7,063 nt of DNA. It comes from an uncultured Clostridia bacterium. GTDB lineage: Bacteria; Bacillota; Clostridia; Oscillospirales; Oscillospiraceae. Every line of letters starts with the position of its first letter. Positions within the stretch are counted from its first letter, which is position 1. Where the stretch lies: positions 1 through 7,063 of the forward strand of contig CAMVOG010000129.1 in assembly GCA_947169005.1 (NCBI GenBank). Direction: 5' to 3'. Below, in pieces: positions 1 to 4,925 of the stretch. The notes under the pieces are model-generated. The model saw only the letters and a program-made list of their open reading frames with translations, had not been told where the DNA came from and ran no database searches. The position numbers and the translations under genes are program-made.

Positions 1-9
1 TTTCTGCTC

Positions 10-115
10 TTATTCACCGAAAACTGCATGCTTCGGCAAAGTTTTTCACAGGGCAAAAGGGCCCGCAGGCGGAGTTTTTCACATTTTCCACAGGGTTTTC
101 CACAGGTTTTCCCCA
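10..115 (+). other. Row of DnaA-box-like 9-mers
   Basis: Six 9-mers resembling the DnaA box TTATCCACA lie in the same orientation. They are TTATTCACC (10-18), TTTTTCACA (42-50 and 75-83), TTTTCCACA (84-92 and 96-104) and TTTTCCCCA (107-115). The two TTTTCCACA copies differ from the consensus at one base; the rest differ at two. The last four sit 9, 12 and 11 bases apart, which is unusually dense. A very AT-rich stretch follows at 195-237 (7 G/C of 43). Clustered DnaA boxes beside an AT-rich unwinding element are known for replication origins and for DnaA-titrating loci. No dnaA, dnaN or rpmH is visible here, so an origin is only a possibility. The motif row is seen; the function is inferred. 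Confidence 0.4.
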
Positions 116-194
116 TTTGCATAGCGGGGAAAGATGCATTCATCGGTTGACGTAATGCCTTTTCCGTGCCGTCGCGCGCTCTGTTTTCCCCCGC

Positions 195-237
195 ATTCAA
201 ATCTGAAAACTAAAAACAAAATATTATATTCTCAAAT
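195..237. other. AT-rich tract, possible unwinding element or promoter upstream region
   Basis: Only 7 of these 43 bases are G or C, in sharp contrast to the GC-rich genes around it. It lies between the DnaA-like box row and the promoter of the Dabb gene, and the -35 box of that promoter falls inside it. It could act as a promoter UP element, or as a DNA unwinding element if the boxes to the left are genuine. The rest of bases 116-194 holds nothing I can interpret. Confidence 0.35.
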
Positions 238-257
238 CCCTCCGTCTGTGCTATACT
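229..257 (+). promoter_or_regulatory. Sigma-A promoter for the Dabb-ybaK-ygjP operon
   Basis: A -35 box TTCTCA (229-234, 4 of 6 matches to consensus) is separated by 17 bases from a -10 box TATACT (252-257). TG at 249-250, one base before the -10, makes it an extended -10. Transcription would start near 264, giving a short leader before the GGAGGA ribosome binding site at 275-280. An almost identical 11-mer, differing only in one base of the -10, recurs at 1643-1653 before the 100-aa gene. Confidence 0.65.
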
Positions 258-288
258 AAGGAAAAACAGGAAACGGAGGAACCATACC

Positions 289-591
289 ATGCTCAAGCAC
301 ATCATCATGTTCAAGCTCAAGGAGGAGTACGACGGGCACAGCCGGGAGGAAAACGCGGAGAAGCTCGTCGCCATGTCCCGCTCCCTGGTGGGGAAGATCC
401 CCACGCTCCGCTTCAGCGAGACCCACGCCGACTGCGCCAGAAGTCCCATCAGCTTCGACGTGGTCATCGAGCTGAGCTTTGACGACCCCGAGGGTCTGCA
501 GAGCTTCCACGAGCATCCCCTGCATATGGAGCTGGTGCATTTTGCCGACGCGGCCTCCGAGCAGCTGGCCGCCGTGGACTACGTCTACTGA
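289..591 (+). CDS. Dabb-domain (stress-responsive A/B barrel) protein
   Basis: This 100-aa protein fits the Dabb family, small dimeric ferredoxin-like alpha/beta barrels found in stress proteins and in some cyclases and monooxygenase-like proteins. The hallmarks are the opening MLKHIIMFKLK strand, the middle strand FDVVIELSFDD (residues 56-66), and a helix with the conserved FHEHPLHMELV (73-83) ending near DYV. The whole protein is a single domain, as is usual for bacterial members. No signal peptide or membrane segment is present, so it should be cytoplasmic. The ATG is preceded by GGAGGA 8 bases upstream and by a clear promoter. It is the first gene of an operon, and ybaK starts 3 bases after its stop. 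The biochemical role of stand-alone bacterial Dabb proteins is mostly unknown, so the family call is firm and the function is not. Confidence 0.85.
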   Translation: MLKHIIMFKLKEEYDGHSREENAEKLVAMSRSLVGKIPTLRFSETHADCARSPISFDVVIELSFDDPEGLQSFHEHPLHMELVHFADAASEQLAAVDYVY

Positions 592-594
592 GCC

Positions 595-1068
595 GTGGAC
601 AAAACCAACGCCATGCGCCTGCTGGAGCAGGCCGGGGTCCCCTTCCGGGTGCTGGAATACGCCTGGGACGAGGCGGACCTTTCCGGCGTCCACGCCGCCG
701 AGGTCCTGGGCCTGCCCGTGGAGCAGGTCTTCAAAACGCTGGTGACAAGAGCCGCCTCCGGGGGGCTCTACGTCTTTTGCATCCCCGTTGCGGAGGAGCT
801 GGAGCTGAAAAAGGCCGCCCGGGCCGTGGGGGAAAAGTCCCTGGCCATGGTCCACGTGAAGGAGCTGCTGCCGCTGACGGGATACATCCGGGGAGGCTGC
901 TCCCCCGTGGGCATGAAGAAGAAGTACCCCACCGTGCTGGACGAGACCGCGATCCTCTTTGATGAGATCGCCGTCAGCGCCGGGCGGCGGGGCACCCAGC
1001 TTCTGCTCTCCCCCACCGCCCTGGCGGAATACGTCGGGGCGGAGCTGGCGGACGTGACGGGGCAATGA
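595..1068 (+). CDS. ybaK: Cys-tRNA(Pro)/Cys-tRNA(Cys) deacylase, YbaK/EbsC type
   Basis: This 157-aa protein is the usual length for YbaK. The family hydrolyses Cys mischarged onto tRNA(Pro) by prolyl-tRNA synthetase, an editing step acting in trans in the cytoplasm. Family hallmarks are the start KTNAMRLLEQAG, the FKTLV segment with the functionally important lysine (K48), VGEKSLAMV (78-86) and the glycine-rich GYIRGGCSPVGMKKKYP (96-112). The start is a GTG at 595, chosen because the conserved KTNAMR segment begins 2 residues later; the next in-frame ATG (613) would cut it off. No ribosome binding site is visible before the GTG, and the Dabb stop lies only 3 bases upstream, so translation is probably coupled to the preceding gene. 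A link between the Dabb protein and tRNA editing is not established. Confidence 0.93.
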   Translation: MDKTNAMRLLEQAGVPFRVLEYAWDEADLSGVHAAEVLGLPVEQVFKTLVTRAASGGLYVFCIPVAEELELKKAARAVGEKSLAMVHVKELLPLTGYIRGGCSPVGMKKKYPTVLDETAILFDEIAVSAGRRGTQLLLSPTALAEYVGAELADVTGQ

Positions 1069-1086
1069 CGGGGCGGGAGGCGCAGC

Positions 1087-1599
1087 ATGGCAGACTATGA
1101 GCTGATCCGCTCGGATCGAAAAACCGTAGCTCTGGAGGTCACGCGGGACGGGAGAACGCTGGTGCGCGCTCCCCGACGTATGCCGCAGAAGGACGTTGAG
1201 CGCTTTGTGGCGGAGCATGAGGACTGGCTCAACAAGGCCCTGGACAAGCAGCGAGCCCGGCAGGAGCAGTATCCCGAGCCCGACGAGGCGGAGCGGCAGC
1301 GCTGCATCGCCCTGGCGAAGGCGACCCTGCCCGGGCTGGTGGCGAGCTATGCCCGGCGGATGGGCGTCACGCCCACGGGCATCACCGTCACCGGGGCGAC
1401 CACCCGCTTCGGGAGCTGCAGCCCCAAAAACCGGCTCTCCTTCTCCTGGCGGCTCATGCGTTACCCCACCCCGGCGGTGGAATACGTGGTGGTCCACGAG
1501 CTGGCCCACATCCGACACAAGAACCACGGCAAGGACTTTTACGCCTTCATCGCCTCGGTGCTCCCGGACTATAAGGAGCGGGAGAAGCTGCTGCGCTGA
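1087..1599 (+). CDS. YgjP/SprT-like zinc-dependent hydrolase (DUF45-type metallopeptidase fold)
   Basis: The 170-aa protein carries the zinc motif HELAH (H137, E138, H141) followed by the third likely ligand H147 in KNHGKDF. That arrangement, with the preceding TTRFGSCSPKNRLSFSWRLMRYP block (105-127), is typical of the YgjP-like metal-dependent hydrolase family (DUF45). Members are soluble, with a gluzincin-like zinc site; their physiological substrate is poorly defined. The N-terminal half (strands at 4-29, charged helix 35-60) matches the family layout. This member is shorter than the roughly 230-aa versions. GGGAGG at 1075-1080 lies 6 bases before the ATG. It follows ybaK by 18 bases and is the last gene before a hairpin terminator at 1601-1638. 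The family call is secure; the reaction is unknown to me. Confidence 0.85.
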   Translation: MADYELIRSDRKTVALEVTRDGRTLVRAPRRMPQKDVERFVAEHEDWLNKALDKQRARQEQYPEPDEAERQRCIALAKATLPGLVASYARRMGVTPTGITVTGATTRFGSCSPKNRLSFSWRLMRYPTPAVEYVVVHELAHIRHKNHGKDFYAFIASVLPDYKEREKLLR

Positions 1600-1600
1600 G

Positions 1601-1638
1601 GGCGAAGAGAGGCCGCAGCAAGGCTTTTCTTTTTCGCC
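1601..1638 (+). terminator. Hairpin terminator after the first operon
   Basis: Two bases after the ygjP-like stop, GGCGAA (1601-1606) pairs with TTCGCC at 1633-1638. Inside it, bases 1605-1614 pair with 1622-1631 around a 7-base loop (1615-1621), using two G-U pairs. The descending arm is T-rich, with a run of TTTTCTTTTT at 1625-1634, so it can act as the U-tract of a shorter inner hairpin. A new extended -10 promoter begins a few bases later, which fits an operon boundary. Confidence 0.55.
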
Positions 1639-1642
1639 AAAA

Positions 1643-1653
1643 TGTGCTATGCT
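1643..1653 (+). promoter_or_regulatory. Extended -10 promoter for the 100-aa gene
   Basis: TGTGCTATGCT contains an extended -10 (TG, one base, TATGCT at 1648-1653). It matches the 11-mer at 247-257 at 10 of 11 positions. The -35 is weak (TTTTCT at 1625-1630, 17 bases upstream), as is common with extended -10 promoters. The predicted start near 1660 leaves a leader of only about 15 bases carrying GGAGG at 1662-1666. Confidence 0.5.
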
Positions 1654-1674
1654 GTGGAAAAGGAGGCGCAAGCC

Positions 1675-1977
1675 ATGATCGAGATCACTCTCCGCGTCGA
1701 TGAGATCGACTACGACGCCCTGGCGGACCTGCTGCTGCCCGCCCTGCTGGAACGGGTGGAGAACGACAGCATCGGCCGCTTTTTCATCCGCTCCCCCGAG
1801 GCCGGGGAGCAGATGGCCCGCAAGCTGCTGGAGCGCATGAGTCAGGAGCAGAAGGACGCGCTGCTGACGAAGTTTCTTTCCTCCAACCGGGAGAAGGGCG
1901 CGGAGCTCCTGCAAAATATGGCCGCTCAGAACGGCGTAAAGCTGCGAGTAACGGATCTGGAGGCACGGACGGTATAA
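1675..1977 (+). CDS. Unrecognised 100-aa acidic helical protein
   Basis: I do not recognise this protein by family. It opens with a short strand (MIEITLRVDEIDYDAL). A mostly helical body follows, with LLLPALLERV (19-28), a helix at 41-57 rich in charged residues, and SQEQKDALLTKFLSSNREKGAELLQNMAAQNGV (56-88). It ends on a strand-like VKLRVTDLEARTV. There is no signal peptide, membrane segment or metal motif. The ATG at 1675 is preceded by GGAGG at 1662-1666, 8 bases upstream, and the frame could be extended upstream only into the promoter. Its own promoter and terminator-bounded position mark it as the first gene of the second rightward group, 57 bases ahead of yqeG. Codon use matches its neighbours. 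It is probably a real soluble cytoplasmic protein, function unknown. Confidence 0.75.
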   Translation: MIEITLRVDEIDYDALADLLLPALLERVENDSIGRFFIRSPEAGEQMARKLLERMSQEQKDALLTKFLSSNREKGAELLQNMAAQNGVKLRVTDLEARTV

Positions 1978-2019
1978 ACAATGGACAATTATCCATTGTC
2001 CATTGTCAATTATCAATTA
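1978..2019. repeat. Six 7-base repeats forming a hairpin before yqeG
   Basis: The spacer directly after the 100-aa gene stop reads as six consecutive 7-mers: ACAATGG, ACAATTA, TCCATTG, TCCATTG, TCAATTA, TCAATTA. The first pair is the inverted form of the later ones, so 1978-1989 (ACAATGGACAAT) is a perfect 12-bp inverted repeat of 1995-2006 around the loop TATCC. The array ends 15 bases before the yqeG start, next to its GAGG ribosome binding site. It has no T-run after the stem, so it is a poor intrinsic terminator. It may act as an mRNA structure between the two genes. Confidence 0.75.
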
Positions 2020-2034
2020 TCTTGAGGTATCACC

Positions 2035-2547
2035 ATGTCCCTTTCCCTTATTCCCCGGCTGCGGGTAGACCGCGCGCTTTCTCTGACCCCCGCCTTTCTG
2101 CGGGAGCGGGGCGTGCGGCTGCTGCTGCTGGACCTGGACAATACCCTGGCCCCCTACTCCGGGACGGGCCCCACGGCGGAGCTTTTCGCCTGGAAGGAGG
2201 CCCTGCTGGAAGGGGGCGTGACGCCCTTTATCGTTTCCAACACCAAGACCGAGCGGGCAAAGCGCTTTGCCGCCGCCTGGGGCGTGGACTACGTGGACGG
2301 GGCGGGCAAGCCCCGGGGCCGGGGCATCCGCGCGGCCCTAAAGCGCTGCGGCGCGGCCCCCTCCGAGGCGGCCCTGGCCGGGGACCAGGTCTTCACCGAC
2401 GTGCTGGGCGCCAACCGGGCCGGAGTCCTTTCCATCGCCGTCAAGCCCCTGGAATTGAAAAACCCCCTCTATATCCTGCGATATCTCGTCGAGCTGCCAT
2501 TCCGGGCGCTGTGCCGCAATGCGGCACAGCGCAAATCAATACAATAA
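2035..2547 (+). CDS. yqeG: YqeG family HAD-IIIA phosphatase
   Basis: At 170 aa this is the usual size of YqeG. The HAD motifs are all present: motif I LLDLDNTL with the nucleophile and acid aspartates D33 and D35, motif II SNT (S68, N69), a lysine in GKPRGRGI (K92) for motif III, and motif IV AGDQVFTD (D117, D122). YqeG proteins are small soluble haloacid dehalogenase phosphatases related to the mitochondrial phosphatidylglycerophosphatase Gep4, so a phospholipid-phosphate substrate is possible but unproven here. The ATG follows GAGG (2024-2027). The last 14 or so codons are encoded by a perfect hairpin (2506-2532), which may be an inserted or regulatory element. The stop overlaps the ribosome binding site of the aminopeptidase gene that follows, so the two are co-transcribed. 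Confidence 0.93.
   Translation: MSLSLIPRLRVDRALSLTPAFLRERGVRLLLLDLDNTLAPYSGTGPTAELFAWKEALLEGGVTPFIVSNTKTERAKRFAAAWGVDYVDGAGKPRGRGIRAALKRCGAAPSEAALAGDQVFTDVLGANRAGVLSIAVKPLELKNPLYILRYLVELPFRALCRNAAQRKSIQ
2506..2532. repeat. Perfect 12-bp inverted repeat inside the yqeG 3' end
   Basis: GCGCTGTGCCGC (2506-2517) and GCGGCACAGCGC (2521-2532) are perfect inverted copies around AAT. In RNA this is a very stable hairpin within the coding region, ending 13 bases before the yqeG stop. There is no T-run on either side, so it is not a standard terminator. It lies about 30 bases before the aminopeptidase start and could slow ribosomes or influence mRNA stability. Confidence 0.8.
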
Positions 2548-2562
2548 AGGAGCATCACAACC

Positions 2563-3630
2563 ATGAACCATCTTGAACCCATCAAGGCCGCGGTGAAGGC
2601 CGCGGAATTTGACGCCTTGCTTATTACCTCCCCCTCCAACCGGCGCTACGCCACGGGCTTCCCCTCCACGGCGGGCATGGCCCTCGTCACCGGGGAGGAC
2701 GCCTGGTTTTTCGTGGACTCCCGCTACATTGAGGCGGCGGGCAAGGCCATTACCGGCGCCCATGTGGAGATGACCGATAACCAAAACACCTATGTGGTCA
2801 AGCTCAACGCCCTCTTTGCCGAGCTGGGCGTCAAGACCCTGGGCGTGGAGGACGCGGCCATGAGCCACGCGGAATATCTGGACTACGAAAAGCAGCTCAA
2901 GGTCAAGCTGCTGCCGGGGCAGAAGCTGCTCTCCGGCCTGCGCCAGAGCAAGACCGAGGACGAGATCGAGCGGCTCATCAAGGCCCAGCGCATCGCGGAA
3001 ACGGCCCTGGCGGAGGTGCTGCCCCTCATCAAGCCCGGCGTCACCGAAAAGGAGATCGCCGCCGAGCTGACCTACCGGATGCTGCGCCACGGGGCGGAGA
3101 ACAATTCCTTTGACCCCATCGTGGTCACGGGCGTCAAGAGCAGCATGCCCCACGGCGTCCCCGGGGACGTGAAGGTGGAGGCGGGCAGCTTCGTCACCAT
3201 GGACTTCGGCTGCATCTGGGACGGCTACTGCTCCGACATGACCCGCACCGTGGCCGTTGGCCATGTGACCGACGAGATGAAGAAGGTCTACGAGACCGTG
3301 CTGGCCGCCCAACTGGCGGGCATCGCCGTCGCCAAAGCGGGCGTTCCCGGCAAGGAGATCGACGGGGCCGCCCGGGACTACATCGCCAGGTCGGGCTACG
3401 GGGAGTATTTCGGCCACGGCTACGGCCACAGCCTGGGCCTCGACATCCACGAGAATCCCAACGCCAACCCCACCAACCCGGACCCCATGCCGCTGAACGC
3501 CGTCTGCTCCGCCGAGCCGGGCATCTACCTTCCCGGGCGCTTCGGCGTGCGCATTGAGGACGTGATGATCCTGCGGGAGGATCACGCCGAGGTCATCACC
3601 AAGGCCCCCAAGGAACTGATCGTGCTGTGA
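2563..3630 (+). CDS. M24 family aminopeptidase, Xaa-Pro peptidase type
   Basis: This 355-aa protein has the two-domain layout of short bacterial Xaa-Pro peptidases (YqhT/PepQ-like). The N-terminal creatinase-like domain (about 1-125) includes SPSNRRYATGF and FFVDSRYIEAA. The C-terminal pita-bread M24 domain (about 130-355) has all five metal ligands: D214 (MDFG), D225 (SDMTRT), H289 (GHGYGHSLGLDIHE), E318 (AEPGIY) and E332 (RIEDV). The substrate-site histidines H197 and H296 are also present. It should be a cytoplasmic, dinuclear metal enzyme that removes N-terminal residues before proline; exact specificity (aminopeptidase versus dipeptidase) cannot be read from sequence. AAGGAG at 2547-2552 overlaps the yqeG stop and lies 10 bases before the ATG. 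In many Firmicutes this gene precedes efp, but here a heptamer array and an SseB-family gene follow instead. Confidence 0.93.
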   Translation: MNHLEPIKAAVKAAEFDALLITSPSNRRYATGFPSTAGMALVTGEDAWFFVDSRYIEAAGKAITGAHVEMTDNQNTYVVKLNALFAELGVKTLGVEDAAMSHAEYLDYEKQLKVKLLPGQKLLSGLRQSKTEDEIERLIKAQRIAETALAEVLPLIKPGVTEKEIAAELTYRMLRHGAENNSFDPIVVTGVKSSMPHGVPGDVKVEAGSFVTMDFGCIWDGYCSDMTRTVAVGHVTDEMKKVYETVLAAQLAGIAVAKAGVPGKEIDGAARDYIARSGYGEYFGHGYGHSLGLDIHENPNANPTNPDPMPLNAVCSAEPGIYLPGRFGVRIEDVMILREDHAEVITKAPKELIVL

Positions 3631-3637
3631 GGCAAGT

Positions 3638-3737
3638 GCTCAGGACTCAGTACTCAGGACTTAGGACTCAGTACTCAGTACTCAGGACTTAGTACTCAGG
3701 ACTTAGAGTACTCAGGACTTAGTACTCAGGGCTTAGG
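3638..3737. repeat. Tandem 7-base array, block A (ACTCAGT type)
   Basis: Starting 8 bases after the aminopeptidase stop, fourteen 7-mers run head to tail. They follow the pattern RCTYAGK, mainly ACTCAGT, ACTCAGG, ACTTAGT and ACTTAGG. Two extra bases (GT at 3708-3709) break the phase once. Variation is almost all at the first, fourth and last positions. The final unit, GCTTAGG, leads without a gap into block B. No gene, terminator or promoter consensus is visible inside. Confidence 0.92.
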
Positions 3738-3828
3738 GCTCTGAGCTCTGAACTCTGAACTCTGAACTCTGAACTCTGAGCTCTGAGCTCTGAACTCTGA
3801 ACTCTGAACTCTGAACTCTGGACTCTGG
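3738..3828. repeat. Tandem 7-base array, block B (ACTCTGA type)
   Basis: Thirteen perfect-length 7-mers follow block A with no gap: four GCTCTGA, seven ACTCTGA and two ACTCTGG. A degenerate ACTTAAG (3829-3835) then runs into the ribosome binding site of the SseB-family gene. Because three units make 21 bases, the array stays open in some frames and gives a spurious 7-residue peptide repeat on the minus strand. Together with block A it fills almost all of the 220-base spacer between two co-directional genes. Confidence 0.93.
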
Positions 3829-3850
3829 ACTTAAGAAAGGAGCGGACGAT

Positions 3851-4573
3851 ATGGCAGAGCTGATCGCGGGCTTTGACCCGGCGGCGGAGTGGGAGGCCCT
3901 GGGCCCCCGGCCCGCAGCCGAGGCGCGGACGGCTTTCTTCAAAAAGCTGCGGAAGGCGGGCTATCTGGTGCCCTGCAAGAAGGACAGGCCCCAGGAGCTT
4001 TCGGTCATCAACGACCAGAAGAACAAGCGGGCCATGCTGCCCCTCTTCACCTCTGAGGAGGAACTGGACAAGTGGCCCTTCCCCAAGGAGGCTTCCTCCC
4101 TGCTGGACTTTGACACTCTGAAAGGCATCGTGATCGACAAGCCCGACACCATCCAGGGCCTGGCCATCAACCCCTTCGGGCGCTCACTGACCCTGCTGCT
4201 GCACCAGCTGCAGGAGATCGACTCCCTCACCAAGGGCTATTCCTACGAGCGCTCCCAGAACCGAGGGGAGGTCCGCTTCTTCCCCCTCTTCGTGACGGTG
4301 CCGCCCCTGGAGGCGGCGCTGAAGGTGCTCTTCGACGGCTTCGACACCGTTTACCGGGCCTGGCTGCTGCTGGCCCAGCCCAAGGAGGAGCTGGCCCCCC
4401 ACCTGGCCATGATCATCGACTTTTCCGGCGACAGGGCCAAGCTCTTCGCACAGGTGGCGGACCTGCTGCGGCCCTATATGAAGAAAGGGGACCGCTTCGA
4501 TCTGACCAAAGCGGACTACAAGCTGCTGACTATCGCGGAAAAGGCGGCAAAGCCGGTGTATGTGCGGGAGTAG
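3851..4573 (+). CDS. SseB family protein (enhanced serine sensitivity)
   Basis: The 240-aa protein has both halves of the SseB family. The N-terminal part contains RAMLPLFTSEEELDKWPF (60-77) and GLAINPFGRSLTL (103-115). The C-terminal SseB domain (about 147-238) begins at FVTVPPLEAALKVLF, continues through a LAMIIDFSGD strand (185-194), and closes with ADYKLLTIAEKAAKPVYVR. SseB proteins are soluble; the name comes from an E. coli serine-sensitivity phenotype, and no enzymatic activity is established. AAGGAG at 3837-3842 precedes the ATG by 8 bases. No promoter is evident between the heptamer array and the gene, so it may depend on readthrough from the aminopeptidase gene or on a promoter I cannot see. 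It is the last rightward gene before the convergent terminator. GC content and codon use match its neighbours. Confidence 0.8.
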   Translation: MAELIAGFDPAAEWEALGPRPAAEARTAFFKKLRKAGYLVPCKKDRPQELSVINDQKNKRAMLPLFTSEEELDKWPFPKEASSLLDFDTLKGIVIDKPDTIQGLAINPFGRSLTLLLHQLQEIDSLTKGYSYERSQNRGEVRFFPLFVTVPPLEAALKVLFDGFDTVYRAWLLLAQPKEELAPHLAMIIDFSGDRAKLFAQVADLLRPYMKKGDRFDLTKADYKLLTIAEKAAKPVYVRE

Positions 4574-4608
4574 TTTCAAGTTTAAAGATTATAGTTTAAA
4601 GTTTCAAA
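4573..4608. repeat. Left arm of 7-base repeats, convergent spacer
   Basis: After the SseB-family stop the sequence reads as 7-mers of the AGTTTAA kind: AGTTTAA, AGATTAT, AGTTTAA, AGTTTCA (4579-4606). The right arm at 4654-4690 carries the inverted form. For example 4655-4677 and the stretch to 4690 contain AAACTTTAATCTTTA, close to the complement of the left arm. The two arms therefore flank the GC-rich hairpin at 4615-4640 as an imperfect long stem. Confidence 0.65.
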
Positions 4609-4614
4609 AAGGAT

Positions 4615-4640
4615 GCGGGAGCGGCCGAGGCCGCTCCCGC
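4615..4640. terminator. Bidirectional terminator hairpin between convergent genes
   Basis: GCGGGAGCGGCC (4615-4626) and GGCCGCTCCCGC (4629-4640) are perfect inverted copies. In RNA they would form about 11 GC-rich pairs with a CGAG tetraloop. The hairpin lies between the stop of the SseB-family gene (4573) and the stop of the leftward 74-aa gene (4686). On the minus strand the stem is followed by ATCC and then TTTTTGAAAC, a reasonable U-tract. On the plus strand the T-rich sequence is further away. Its position and symmetry suit a terminator shared by both operons. Confidence 0.7.
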
Positions 4641-4653
4641 AAACATTATTGCC

Positions 4654-4690
4654 GCTTTAAACTTTTTAAACTTTAATCTTTACACTTAAA
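4654..4690. repeat. Right arm of 7-base repeats, convergent spacer
   Basis: This stretch is built from CTTTAAA-type 7-mers (CTTTAAA, CTTTTTAAA with two extra bases, CTTTAAT, CTTTACA, CTTAAAC), the inverted form of the left arm at 4573-4608. The TAA stop of the 74-aa minus-strand gene (4686-4688) lies within it, so the array reaches the very edge of the coding region. Paired with the left arm it can extend the terminator stem. Confidence 0.65.
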
Positions 4691-4910
4691 CAGGCGTAAA
4701 GCCGATGCGGGAATGGACGCCGTCGGTGTCGATATCGTAGATGATGGAGCCGTTTTCCGAAACGGACTTGTCACAGGTGACGTTCTTGCCGATGAGGTAT
4801 TCCTTCACCACGGCGTCCGTATCGTCGGTCTCGATTTCCTGGAAGAACACGTCCCGCATCTGGTTGCCGCTGCACTGGTTGAAGATCTCGCGGATCATTT
4901 CATACTCCAT
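4686..4910 (-). CDS. Unrecognised 74-aa protein co-transcribed with the acyl-CoA synthetase
   Basis: I cannot assign a family. The protein begins with a helical segment containing NQCSGNQMRDVFFQEIET (11-28), then VVKEYLIGKNVTCDKS, and ends with strand-like SIIYDIDTDGVHSRIGFTPV. It is acidic and has two cysteines (C13, C46) but no signal peptide or membrane segment. The start at 4910 is well supported: AAAGGAG on the minus strand (4919-4925) lies 8 bases upstream. The acyl-CoA synthetase stop at 4926-4928 is only 15 bases away, so both come from one transcript. Its base composition is lower in GC than its neighbour. A role in the same activation pathway is an inference from position only. The plus-strand frames across it lack ribosome binding sites. 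Confidence 0.75.
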   Translation of the reverse strand: MEYEMIREIFNQCSGNQMRDVFFQEIETDDTDAVVKEYLIGKNVTCDKSVSENGSIIYDIDTDGVHSRIGFTPV

Positions 4911-4925
4911 GGTTTTTTCTCCTTT

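Noticed and set aside
1..29. Partial minus-strand gene reading off the left edge
   Set aside because: A nine-codon open stretch starts at an ATG but lacks a ribosome binding site and any recognisable sequence.
61..80. Weak terminator CCGC-AG-GCGG followed by T5
   Set aside because: The stem is only three to four pairs with a very tight loop, and the T-run is part of a DnaA-like 9-mer, so it is not convincing.
1642..1674. Upstream start for the 100-aa protein
   Set aside because: The extension covers the extended -10 promoter, and the GGAGG site points to the ATG at 1675.
256..2016. A 586-residue open frame on the minus strand
   Set aside because: It runs antisense to four genes with clear families and ribosome binding sites. 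Its translation is low-complexity and rich in H, G, Q and L, as expected from the reverse of GC-rich codons.
2536..3585. A 349-residue open frame on the minus strand
   Set aside because: It is antisense to the M24 aminopeptidase, whose five metal ligands are intact. It is a GC-rich shadow frame.
3638..3828. CRISPR-like repeat array
   Set aside because: Units are 7 bases and directly adjacent, with no spacers and no cas genes.
3733..3942. Minus-strand frame encoding a 7-residue peptide repeat
   Set aside because: The peptide repeat follows mechanically from a 7-base DNA repeat read in triplets. The frame also overlaps the SseB-family gene in antisense.
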